From Eretmocerus hayati (taxonomy: Eukaryota > Arthropoda > Insecta > Hymenoptera > Aphelinidae), in assembly GCA_029851415.1 (NCBI GenBank), contig CM056743.1:66184186-66248185 (forward strand): a DNA stretch of 64,000 bases. The letters are read 5' to 3'. The first letter of the stretch is position 1. Each line of letters opens with the position of its first letter. The position numbers and the translations under genes are program-made. The notes under the pieces were generated by a model, which searched no databases, had not been told where the DNA came from, and worked only from the letters and a program-made list of their open reading frames with translations. Shown in pieces: positions 22,701 to 33,509 of this stretch.

Positions 22701-25700
22701 TCCCACTCCACATTATATTAAATGTCCCCCCCCCCTACACTACATGATATGCAATTTCCATAAATTACTTGTGAAAATAGTGCCGATCCTCCCCTTCCTG
22801 GAGCAACCTGTGGAATTGGATATCATTTTACCATTCTTGTTCCATTTGATACTCCATACTCATCATTATAGATCACGAACGGATTTCCTGACTACCTTAT
22901 CATCAATAAATCATCTTATTTAATTGATGAATTGAGGTGCCGCTCACAGCCCGTTTCTTTTTTTTTTTTTTTGTTGAAATAGAATAATTGCATTTTCTTA
23001 TATTATCATATTTAAATCCAATCAAAATCAAACCATTGAGAAAAATCTTCCAAATTCCATGCATATTTCGAAATATATTGGAAATAAATCATTAAAAAAT
23101 ATCTACGTCATTTCATTAATTTTTTGATATAATAATTTAGAACAATATAGAGGAAAAGATCGCCAGGAGCCCTATGAGAAACCTCTATAACTTCTACAAA
23201 AACTTTCAGAGATTTAAAGGAATCTACGAGAATTTAATGACAATCCTACAATTTTTGATTTATCGCTTGTTAATATGTCCTCCAAAACAATATTATTCAT
23301 CACAATACTACCTCACCATTCACCATACTGACTTATTCTTCCAAAACTTATCCATTCATTCAACCATTGAGATCTTCACTTTTTACCTATGATAAACATA
23401 AACGAATTCGAATCGAGCATAATAAAACTAATAGATTTCCATGGATTATCTGAAATTCACCGAAGCAAAGAATGTTTTAGTCGCTGAAAGCATCTCCTCC
23501 ATTCCCATCTTCGCATCATCCAATAATTCTATATTCCCAACATTTTTAATTTTGAGTATGTATGTTTCTCCTGAGCAACATGAATATGATGTACTTATAT
23601 ATATTCATTAGAATCAATAAATCACCTCATAATCACCATTTTCTTCAAGATCACCAATAATCTCTAATTTAGCTTTTCTTTCAAATGATGATGATTCCTC
23701 ATCTCGGTAGATCAACAAGAGTTCCAACTTGTGATTCCCGTCTTTCAACACTCCGAAGTATTCTGAATCATTTTTTTTGTCTTCAAAATAAACCTACTCC
23801 TCAGATAACCTGTAATTTCTGTCCCGGAGAAAATTCGTCAACCGTACTGCCCATCATGGATACTCAACAGTTATCACTCGTTACTTATGAATCCAGTTTT
23901 CTTGGGAATGTCCTTAAACAGAATTACTGAGGCCTTTCTATTCTTCAATTCATTTGGAACCCCACAATAGATTATCTTCGAGTAATGATTTAGTGTACAC
24001 TCATATCCCACATTTCCTTTCGTATACGATTTAGATTTTTGTATTCTAATATTCTCCAAAATAATTTTCTGAAAAATTCATAATCCATCAATAAATTACA
24101 TACTTTTCAATTCATGACAATATATTCCGTTTACTCCTCAACTTACTTCATTCAACTTTAGTTTGTCACTGAATTTTTGCAATATTTTTGTTATAAATAT
24201 TACATTGAATCTTCGCACCAGAATTGTTGTTCACGATGGATTTGAATATATTGAACGTATTGTTTGTTTCCCCGTTTGAGTACGTTTTTTCTCCGATAAT
24301 TTCCTCTACGTAACCCACCATTACTCTATAATATATTCAATAAAAAAAAAACTCTATAATATTTCATACCAATTGAATTCAATTTTCTCATCTCATGTAT
24401 CATATTAAGAAACATCAATCTTCATATGCGATTTTGTCTCCAACACTCATTTTGCTTTCTCGAAGAGAAAGTATTGTATCGGTGCGGAAATTTTTGCTTA
24501 AAATTTTTTTGAATTTCTCATTTTTCACCCCCTAGTTTGACTTTTATCCAAAATCCACCTCAACCATCTTGTTCTACTCGCCAAAATCTATCAAACAGTA
24601 CCTCTATACTTTCTTCATCTCATATACAACGCCCTCCGTGAATTATTTCGAAAAACACCTCGTTCATGTCCGTATGTACGTGTGTCTGTAGGTTGTCTTC
24701 TCTTTGTCACGCGATATCTCCTGAACCCCTTGATCAATCTTCTTGAAATTTTGAGGGTTTACTCCCAATCAACCAGTGAAGGTCCCAGTCTGTTGACAGT
24801 TCCATACTCTCATTACTCCTTCTTCCACGTTCAACTGATTGCCTGAATTTTGACACTATTTTCAGACCCTGTTGGTCCAAATCTTCTAGCAGCTCCTATT
24901 CACGGTATAAATTGTTACTTATTGTTGTCCAAGTATCCCTCGATCATTCTAAAGAGATTGGTTAATACAGAATTTTGATTAGTGTTTCCATTTTGGAAAA
25001 AAAATTTTTTCCATTTTTCCTTCTATGTCACTCCAAATTTCGTTTCCACTTTCACCAATCTCTTCGAAATTTTGAGCCATTATTCAGCTTTCTCGGGCAA
25101 TGGTCCCAGTCCTTTTTGAGCATCATCCACTTATTTATTTCGTCCCTACAAACCTTTTTATCTTCAATTTTAATATCGATCCCGGAATTTTCGCTTAAAT
25201 TTTTCTCCATTTTTTCATTTTTCACCCCTTAGTTTGACTTTTATCCAAAATCCACCTGAACCATCTCATTCTACTCGCCAAAATCTATCAAATGGTACCC
25301 CTATACATTCCCCAACTGATGAACAACGCTCTCCTTAAATTATTTTCACTAACGCCTTGTTCATGTCAATTTTCTTGATCGCTTCAAGGAAAGGTTCGGC
25401 AAATTCGAGAAAATGGACATAAGTATTGTGCAATTTGAGAGAAAATTCCCAAAAATTTTATTGGTCTTACGCAAATTGTTTGACAGAAAGATGAGCTGCA
25501 GCTTGTGAGGCCCATGGCCACAATCGTCTTACTTTCAAACAATTTGCGCAAGATGAAAACTATTTCGATAATTCATATCCAATAACAACCTACTCATCTA
25601 AACATCATAATTTATCCAAACAAGAGGCTGAAACTTGATTTTACTCGGCCGAGACAGAGAAACAGAATCTCTCGGCCTCTTGTTCGTCTATAGATTTTTT

Positions 25701-25857
25701 CATCATAATTTTGATCATAGAAAATATAGGGATTTTACTAGATCACTTGGGGATACAAAAATTATGAAATAGTACATTTTTAAAGTATAACTGGACAAGG
25801 TGGGGGTTGGCGAGCGGAGCAGGCAGGGGGGCTTGCCCCCCCCCCCCAGTATATATA

Positions 25858-25885
<28 letters not shown>
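22701..25885. other. Unassigned AT-rich inserted DNA with a dispersed repeat
   Basis: This lies within the block that separates two pieces of the transposase pseudogene. About 24460-24680 and 25180-25370 share TCACCCCTAGTTTGACTTT, ATCCAAAATCCACCT and CTACTCGCCAAAATCTATC and are two copies of one dispersed repeat related to the 12.9-14.5 kb module. AT-rich stretches at 22960-24450 have only short frames. No gene is supported. Confidence 0.5.
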
Positions 25886-25888
<3 letters not shown>

Positions 25889-25895
<7 letters not shown>

Positions 25896-26316
25896 CTGGT
25901 GGCAGATTCAAATATTGGGATAAATGTGAGATGTTTGGCTGTACAGAGCAACGCCTTTAACATACCATTTTATGTACTGGTTTTCACACATACTCAATTA
26001 AATGTATTATATTTTTGAGCATGTGTAACTTCGAGCTTCGTTTAAATACGAAGTTGCATCGAAGGATTTTGATGGAAAGATTTGAGATTGTGGAGTAACA
26101 AAGATAGAAATTTGGAAAAGTTTGAAGAGTTTGGAGTTACTCCACCATCTCAAATCTTTCCATCAAAATTCTTCGATGCAACTTCGTATTTGAACGAAGC
26201 TCGAAGGTACACATGCTCAAAAATATAATACATTTAATTGAGTATGTGTGAAAACCAGTACATAAACTGGTATGTTAAAGGCATTGCTCTGTACAGCCAA
26301 ACATCTCACATTCCCG
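25889..26316. mobile_element. Foldback element with about 185-bp arms
   Basis: 25917-26100 and 26140-26316 are near-identical in reverse complement (AATGTGAGATGTTTGGC, GCCTTTAACATACCA, GTACTGGTTTTCACACATAC, TGATGGAAAGATTTGAGA), leaving a loop of about 40 bp. A single arm of this family is present at 21.93-22.14 kb. Transposase sequence resumes immediately at 26317 with GAGCTCCATTTACTG. No coding capacity. Confidence 0.85.
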
Positions 26317-26916
26317 AGCTCCATTTACTGTTGGGGTTATGTAATCAAATATATTTATGACCGCGTGGTACAAGAGTTGCAAGGACTTACTCTCAATTGG
26401 GCTAAGTCGTGCAGTGTGAATCGCCAGATCCTCCACGGCGGTGGAGGATTCAATGGTAATGATTGTAGAAAGTAAGTGAATAACATAAACCTCATCAATG
26501 GCAGAGATGAACCTCCTGTGAAGAAATATGTGGATATTCTGGAAAGTTTCGAAAAAGTTGTGGGAGCTTGTTTTGGCCCAAATCTTGATCCTCAATATGC
26601 TAGTAAAATAGCGAACTCCCGCAATTGCTATTTAGAATCGGGTATTTCTGTTACACCGAAAGTTGATGCAATCATGTATCACATTGAAGAATTTTGTGAT
26701 AGAACTGGAACTGGGAGTAAACCTGCCTTGAAACGCCGCCATCTTGGCCCCGTGTATTTCTTATGGGAATGTTCTGAGATTCGGCCATATTGGATTTCTC
26801 TGCCATCTAAAATAACACAGAGGTTTACTCCCAACTGGTCTCAGGAAGTACAGCGAACAAGCATTCGAGTCAGTTCATCACGATTTCAGTGAAGTTCGGA
26901 AGAAATATAGAGTTTT
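26317..26916 (+). pseudogene. RAG1-like transposase, C-terminal part
   Basis: The segment opens in frame with ELHLLLGLCNQIY. It continues with WAKSC, ILHGGGGFNGNDCRK, ACFGPNLDPQYASKI, ISVTPKVDAIMYHIEEFC, and (after removal of a 120-bp MITE) GLRKYSEQAFESVHHDF and RKKYRV. At least one frame change separates the first 150 bases from the rest, and the MITE supplies the apparent ending of the open frame at 26892. The Glu residues in SEQAFES are candidates for the acidic third catalytic position. The frame is then broken by another insertion at 26917. My assignment rests on block order matching the other pieces. Confidence 0.65.
26713..26832. mobile_element. 120-bp MITE with AACT target duplication
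   Basis: Perfect 12-bp terminal inverted repeats GGGAGTAAACCT and AGGTTTACTCCC bound 120 bp, flanked by AACT at 26709-26712 and 26833-26836. Deleting the MITE and one AACT rejoins DRTGTG to GLRKYSEQA, so the insertion is in what was coding sequence. Too short to encode anything; the source superfamily is unknown. Confidence 0.93.
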
Positions 26917-27885
26917 ATATATGAGTTGATTATTTGGTCTCATCGATATTGAAGGACGGTGGGGAACTAAATAAATTTCCGAAATTTCATGAAAGAAATT
27001 TTATTGCTACGTTTCGTCCACTAGGTTTCGTGGACCTCATCAAGCTTCAGGTTCCTGTTTTGACATATGAAGATAGAAAATATGAAATTATTCACAAATG
27101 ATAGATATGTGAATATTAGAGATGCGCAACTTACGTTATTTTTAGATCGCCATGATATTTTTGAACGATCTTGTGATAGAGCACAGACATAACGTCTGGC
27201 TCCTGTCGATACAGGTTAATAGAATGAGTCATCCGTCTCATTCTACACTCATATTTATATTAGCGCGATCGCAGCATACAGTAGGTGACATATATATGAA
27301 AAGTAGTGCATGTGAGAGAGAGAAAAAGAGCGGGGGTCAACGAGCTTCGCCAGCCGTTGCCCACAACAGGTTATATATTCGACTGAGATTTTGAATATCG
27401 TTTTTCATCCGTCTCATTTTACACTCATATTCATATTAGCGCGATCGCAGCATACAGTAGGTGACATATATATGAAAAGTAGTGCATGTGGGAGAGAGAA
27501 AGAGAGCGGAGGTCCACGAGCTTCGTCATTCGGATGACTCATTCTATTCACCTGTATCGGCAGGAGCCAGACGTTATGTCTGTGCTCTATTACAAGATCG
27601 TTCAAAGATATCATGACGATCTGAAGAATAACGTAAGTTGCGCATCTTTAATATTTACATATCCATCATTTGTAAAAAATTTCATATTTTCTATCTTTAT
27701 ATGTCAAAACGGAAACCTGAAGCATGATGAGGTCCACGAAACCCAGTGGACAAAACGTAGCAATAAAATTTCTTTCATGAAATTTTGGAAATTTATTTAG
27801 TTCCCCACCGTCCTTCAATATCGATGAGACCAAATAATCAACTCATATAATAAACATCAAGGACGAAAAATCTACAAAATTACTC
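26917..27885. mobile_element. Inverted-repeat element inside transposase C-terminus
   Basis: Arms starting TATATGAGTTGATTATTTGG (about 26919) and ending in its reverse complement (about 27849) extend inward some 430 bp each and carry GCTACGTTTCGTCCACT, GAACGATCTTGTGATAGAGC-like and GCGATCGCAGCATACAGTAG blocks. GAAATATAGAGTT on the left (26902-26914) recurs at 27886-27898 on the right, beyond 37 extra bases. This suggests a 13-bp duplication or microhomology event. The transposase frame resumes after it. Confidence 0.75.
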
Positions 27886-27973
27886 ATGAAATATAGAGTT
27901 CATACTACACATTCTGCTTATTCAGATCGTCTCTTCCGTGCCGTATGCGAATTCAATGGATTACATGTATGAG
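27886..27973 (+). pseudogene. RAG1-like transposase, final codons
   Basis: The frame gives KYRVHTTHSAYSDRLF, then RAVCEFNGLHV and a TGA stop (27971-27973). This follows on directly from RKKYRV at 26914. It is the expected C-terminus of the family, a helix with A-V-x-x-x-N-x-x-H. It lies about 440 bp inside the right terminal repeat. Confidence 0.6.
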
Positions 27974-28411
27974 TTAATGTTCCCGCACTCTGTATAAGGA
28001 TGTGAAATCGCTTACCGCCCTGATAATGATCACACGGTGAACATTTTAGGATATGAAATGAGGAGATGTATCTCTTTAGTAAGAGCGCTCTCTGATACTT
28101 GTTACAACTTTGCACGAGCAGGATTTTTGCAGGATTTTCGTTGTTGAAAACTGACGAAGCGAAAGTGGTCTGCGATTGGACAGTATAATTTTCATAGGGA
28201 ATTCTATTTGTATTAAAACAACAATTTGAACCAAATTGAATGCCCGTTCGTTATCAAACCTTTCAGAATAACTCCTTGCTTATTTTCAGGATTCCAATCA
28301 AATGATGACATGGTCTTGGGCATAACAAATATTATTGGAACAAAGTGCTATAAATATGCACCCCCCGCCAGTATTCAATCTATCCATGTCCACCGTTGAC
28401 AAAGGATATTC
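27974..28411. other. 3' region between pseudogene stop and right terminal repeat
   Basis: There are no open frames or repeats I can assign. This would have been the 3' untranslated region and subterminal DNA of the RAG1-like element. Confidence 0.4.
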
Positions 28412-28776
28412 TTGGATTCACCGGGAAATTCATTTATAAAAAGAGGGTTTCCTGCACTATAGTCGTTTCAAATCACTCAGATCGGATCTGGGCGCGATTT
28501 TGACCTCGGATTTCGAAAGATTGGGTCTTTTTACGTCGATTATGAGTTCTTCGATCATTGCGAATAGTCGATTCCAAAGCGAGAAACGAGGATGAGAAAT
28601 GAAGGTAATTCACTGTTTCGAGAAAATGGCTGAAAAATCGACTTTATTTCAAAAACCCTCTACCGATTTTTTGATTCTTGTTAAAAAATGTTCTATTGAT
28701 GACCCCAAAACATACCCCACAGGCAAAACCCAAGTGCATGCAACTCGACCTTTTTCGCCTAAATGACTCGCCGTGA
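28412..28776 (-). repeat. Right terminal inverted repeat of RAG1-like element
   Basis: This is the reverse complement of 18088-18458, with several small differences (for example GCGCGATTTTGACC against GGCCCAAATCACGCC), which shows long independent decay. The outer end reads CGCCGTG followed by AGAGATC. Confidence 0.85.
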
Positions 28777-29114
28777 GAGATCACGTCACGCGTTTCGGAC
28801 TTGAAACCTATGAGAAATAGTTGGTTCTCTACCATACTTTGATGAAAAATGCGAGCATGATTATTTGCTTCGCTACAGCAAGTCTGCAAGCACAAGACTA
28901 CCCCTTTGACAAATGAGAATCGTGCACGGAACTGACATTTCGAACCTGAATTTTCAAAAATAAAAAAGATAAGTGGACGGATCGATCTGTGAAAAAAGTT
29001 CCAAGGGTTTTGTAATAGAATACGAATGGGATACTTGGAATAGAGTGATTCGGAGCTTGGTCGTCCAAATGCAAGGCCTGAACACGTTCCGGGTAAACTA
29101 TCCCGATAATAGCG
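28777..29114. other. Unassigned DNA
   Basis: I recognise nothing between the RAG1-like element and the next inverted-repeat element. A short plus-strand frame (28973-29212) crosses into the next element and has no domain. Confidence 0.4.
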
Positions 29115-31975
29115 ATATATATATAGTACCCACCAAGAATAAAGGAACATCGATACTCGCACTAAAACATCGACTGCTCGAAACTATTGATTGTTTGGGA
29201 GGAGGGTCTTGAAGATCGGAAAAAATGATAACTTCTCATGTATCTCAATTTTTTTTTCATTTATTCTTCATGTCCAGTATTCACTGTCAGAAAGTGAAAT
29301 TTTCCAAATCGCGTCAATCACCTGTAATTTTCACGGGCACGGACGGATCGAGAGAATCTCAACGAGATCTTGTAGGGCTTCCCAAGACCTTCAATTTCCT
29401 CTTTTCAAGAATTCTTTACGATGATTTTAAGCCAAACAATCGCTCTCGGACGACAACGATGAAATCTGCGTGCTACCTTTATGGTTCCAGGGGCGTTCTG
29501 TCTTATTTTGATTCGACTTCGTTTGTGAACATGAATATGACTTTGAGAAATTCCCAAAGAACACATTATCGACGTACTCTCTCAGCGCGAATCAGCTAGG
29601 GTAGCTGAAAATCAGCTATTGATAGCTGATTCTGTCAGTTAACGTGAACGGATTTTCACTGATTGAATCAGCTAATACACAGGGTTATGAACGATGATAT
29701 ACACCGTTCGGGAATGTTTTTCCCTGCGCACTGGGTGTCACGTGATGGATTTTTGGCTCTGGTATTCTAGAATCGTTCGTGCAGTGCACTGGGATCCATT
29801 TGATTACCCGATTTCTAAGTCCCAAGTAGTGCGTCAATAGTGGGCCACCTAGATCGAAAGTGGGCCACCTAGATCGAAAGTGGGCCACCTGGATCGAAAG
29901 TGGGCCACCTGTATCGTAAGTGAGCCACCTGTATCGAAAGTGGGCCACCTAGATCGAAAGTGGGCCACCTAGATCGAAAGTGGGCCACCTGGATCGAAAG
30001 TGGGCCACCTGTATCGTAAGTGAGCCACCTGTATCGAAAGTGGGCCACCTAGATCGAAAGTGGGCCACCTTTCTCGTAAGTGAGCCACCTGTATCAAAAG
30101 TGGGCCACCTAGATCGAAAGTGGGCCACCTAGCTCAAAAGTGGGCCACCTAGATCGAAAGTGGGCCACCTGGATCGAAAGTGGGACACCTGTATCGTAAC
30201 AAGTGAGCCACCTGTATCGAAAGTGGGCCACCTAGATCGAAAGTGGGCCACCTGGATCGAAAGTGGGCCACCTGTATCGTAAGTGAGCCACCTGTATCGA
30301 AAGTGGGCCACCTAAATCGAAAGTGGGCCACCTGGATCGAAAGTAGGCCACCTGTATCGTAAGTGAGCCACCTGTATCGAAAGTGGGCCATCTAGATCGA
30401 AAGTGGGCCACCTGGATCAAAAGTGGGCCATCTGCGCGCCGTAAAAAATTTCTCCGAAAAACTTCAGCCAGCTGGTTGAATGAAAACTTCAACCAGTCTA
30501 ACTGGTTCTATCTGTGGATTATGAAAATAACAGTTGAATGGCCAGCCACCATCTGTCTGTGCGGTTTCCGTATATCGGGTTACCTATGTAAAAGGAACAT
30601 AATGTGATAGGTGGTTATATGGGTGGATGGGAATGGGTGGATGGATGGATGATGGGTAATGGGTGGATTGCGCATATATAGCTCTCACGCCGTGCTGAAT
30701 TTCCCAACCTCACCTCCCGAGTATGAAATGAAGATCTCTCGATCTCGATATACTTATGTTGTCGTCATATTAGGCTTCCTCTCAATACATCCTCCTTCGA
30801 TCCAATGTTGATTACGACAGTGTATAGTGTATTTGGCACAACACGAATTCGAATATCGTTTAGCTGAAAAATCAGCTATATTAGCTGAGATTCCAGCCAT
30901 GTTAGCTGACTGAATAAGCTATTATAAGCTAATTTTTCAGTGAACGGTTTTTTAAAGACACGAATAGCTACTGTAGGTGAATTTCAGCTACTCTAGGTGA
31001 ATTTCAGCTACATTAGCTGATTTTCAGCTACAATCACTGATTTATAGCTGATTATAATCTGCTATATAGGGCCTCCCGTGGCACAAAATGTGTAGATATC
31101 GAACGAATCCGCCTTAGTTCGTCGTGACTTGGTCTGAAAAAGTCGTTAATGTGTTCATGTCGATATTAGAACCCGGATTTGTGGAGTTATTTCATCAGAA
31201 TCATCGATTTAAGCGTGATTTTTGTGTTTGCTGATTTGATCAGCAGTTTGACGACCCATAGCAGTAATAGCTGATATTCCAGCTATATATTAGCTGATTG
31301 ATGCTGAGAGAGTAAAATTGTCTGAAATTTCGGAACATGTCGATGAAACAGCCCGCAAATGCGCTCCTGAAGAGCTACGTTTGATTCAACCACTGTTTTG
31401 AGTGAAAAATCATAATTATAAGGATAAAATCGAACGCAGCTCTCCAGCAGCGGATTTGAACGCAATTTCAACTACATTTTTCGAAAGTTCAGACAATTTC
31501 CCGTCGATAATGTGTCCTTTGAAATCTTTTTGAAGTCATATTTCATGTTCACAAACAAGTTCGAATCAAAATAAGGCGAAACGCCCTCGGAACCATACAG
31601 GTAGCACGCATATTTCATTGTCGTCCGAGAGCGATTGTTTGGCTTGAAATCATCGTAGAGAATTTTAATAAAGGAAATTGAAGGTCTTGGGGAGCCCTGC
31701 AAGATCCCGTCGAGTTTTTTCGACTCGTCCATGCCCGTGAAAATGACAGGTGATTGACGCGACTTGAGGAATCTCACTTTTTGACAGTATATGCTGGACA
31801 TGAAAAATACATGAAAAAAATTCTTGAGGTACATAAGAAGTTAGCATTTATTTCCGATCTTCAAGATCCTTTCTCCAAAATTGCCGTACGATCAATAGTT
31901 TTTGAGCAGTCGATGTTTGAGTGCGAGTATCAATGTTTCATTATTCTTGGTGGGTACTGTATATCGCTGGTTTCA
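29115..31975. mobile_element. Inverted-repeat element with subterminal TAGCTGA motifs
   Basis: Arms at about 29115-29600 and 31270-31975 are reverse complements (ACCCACCAAGAATAA, TTGAAGATCGGAA, GATTTTAAGCCAAACAATCGCTC, CTCTCAGCNNNAATCAGCTA). The left arm lacks about 190 bp present in the right. Both arms keep a related open frame with phrases SRQSPVIFTG, ILYDDFKPNNRSRTT and ACYLYGS; this might be a decayed coding exon, but I do not know the family. TAGCTGA/TCAGCTA words cluster next to both arms. A 20-bp minisatellite fills part of the middle. No target duplication was found. Confidence 0.65.
29836..30432 (+). repeat. 20-bp minisatellite, about 30 copies
   Basis: The unit is GTGGGCCACCTAGATCGAAA, with ordered variants (GGATCG, GTATCGT-AAGTGAGCC, GTATCG) that recur every four to six units and so form a higher-order repeat. 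The 60-base triple unit gives a 20-residue periodic false protein on the minus strand. Confidence 0.95.
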
Positions 31976-33509
31976 AGGTCCTACAGTTGATACGGTTAAA
32001 TATGATGTATAAAACATACGTGAGAACTTTGGACTGTTCCGAGAACATTTACCATGAATCTCCACACATAAAGTTAGTCCTGTAGTCTTTATAATTACAA
32101 CCCATTTTTGGTGCGAGTTCCAACGTACAACGATGGTTTCGTGGACTTTTGTATTGCCGAAGTCGGTCCTCAAATTCGCAGATGCGCAACACTCCTCTTG
32201 AAGACTTTGAATACCGTCGACTACGAAGAAGTTAATCAATGGTCCGGAAAGATTCCAAACCTCGTATTCATCACGGCTGTTGAATTTTCGACAACTTTGC
32301 ACGTTGAAGTCCTGACAGACCCTGACGTTTTTGGGCGGCGCTCCAATGGAAGACTAGGGATTTTCGCTGGCTCACATGTACTTACATTCTGTGCACAGAG
32401 ATCGTCGAATCAAACCTCCCGAAAAGCGGCACATTCTGTGAAGAAATACCGCAGGTGGATTCTTGATCCGAGGTTCGAGCGTGGATACATCGATTCTTAT
32501 AGATTTAACGAAGAAATTTCATCTCCCCATTAGGTCGATCTCGAAAACATCCAGTCAACTTGAGTACAAGTTGATGCCCATGGTTACCAGAATAGAATGG
32601 TTCGAATCATTCAGATCAATCATGGAAAGGAATTTGGTATGTTGAACAAAGGTTCTATGACATTCACGAGCACTATACTTATACCAATGATATCTTTATG
32701 CATATTGACCTCTCAAAATTCGATACACTGCGGAGTTCAAAAAACTCTGTAGTCGGGGTTCGGTCTGCCATATTCATTGTGAATCATCTCCTGACTTGAC
32801 GATTACTTGACAAATTTTCTGAACGCAATTTCTCTACAGTTAAAATCCCGAACTGTGTATAGAATCTGAGACTGTCCAACACTTCGTTTCGGTTATCCAG
32901 ATTCATCTCTTCGGTAAAAATCAAGTTGTAGGAAATCTTAATCGTCCCCGTCAATGAATGAATGTTGGTAAAACTTGAATCGATCTTGGAGAACAAGGGA
33001 TCTCGTGCAAAGAATATCACAGCATCAGTAACATGGCAAATTCTTCCATTTGCTACGTTTCGTCAACCGGATCTGTTGACCTCATCAGGCACTATCATAA
33101 GATCTTGTTAGCGCTCGAGCTACATGCTGATGGATAAAATGAATTTTTTGTGACTCGAAGAAGCCCACTTATTCGACGAGATTCGACTCATATCTCATAT
33201 CAAGCATATACAACTATCGTACACATAAAATTCGTAATCATTACTAATTCATGTCTGCACGAGATCCCTTGTCCTACTAGTTCGTTAAGCTTTCTTAGCT
33301 GTTAGATAAAATAGTGGAGCCAAATGATCCCTCTGAATCAACTCAAACAACAGCCCATTCATCTGCAATGTCCCTCAAGCTTGAACTTTGGTAGCGAAAA
33401 ATTATCCACCAACAGCATGATTATCATTAGACGACTTGTAGAATGAGTATCTTGAGTTGAAAATGGTGTAAAATTTGTGAGGGAAGAGGGCATTTCTCTC
33501 ATCGATAAC
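31976..33509. other. Unassigned DNA
   Basis: The longest frame (32108-32533, plus, 141 codons) has no domain I recognise. About 33035-33100 (TTTGCTACGTTTCGTC, TGACCTCATCAGGC) resembles an arm of the inverted-repeat element at 27.0 kb and may be a solo fragment. Nothing else is supported. Confidence 0.4.

Larger units (their letters stand above)
18088..28776 (+). mobile_element. Decayed CACGGCG-ended DNA transposon with RAG1-like gene
   Basis: Inverted repeats of about 365 bp (18088-18458 and 28412-28776) bound a segment whose ancestral content was a single transposase-like gene, now in four pieces. Outer termini read CACGGCGACTCATTT on the left and, in reverse complement, CACGGCGAGTCATTT on the right. 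CAC- termini are characteristic of the CACTA/Mirage/Chapaev group and of RAG/Transib elements. No target duplication is visible (flanks ACTT and AGAG). Without the nested insertions the element would be roughly 4 kb. Assignment to a superfamily rests on the gene and the termini and is inference. Confidence 0.65.

Noticed and set aside
29685..30492. Minus-strand frames with a 20-residue period (AHFRYRW...)
   Set aside because: Product of the 20-bp minisatellite; several overlapping starts and no unique sequence.
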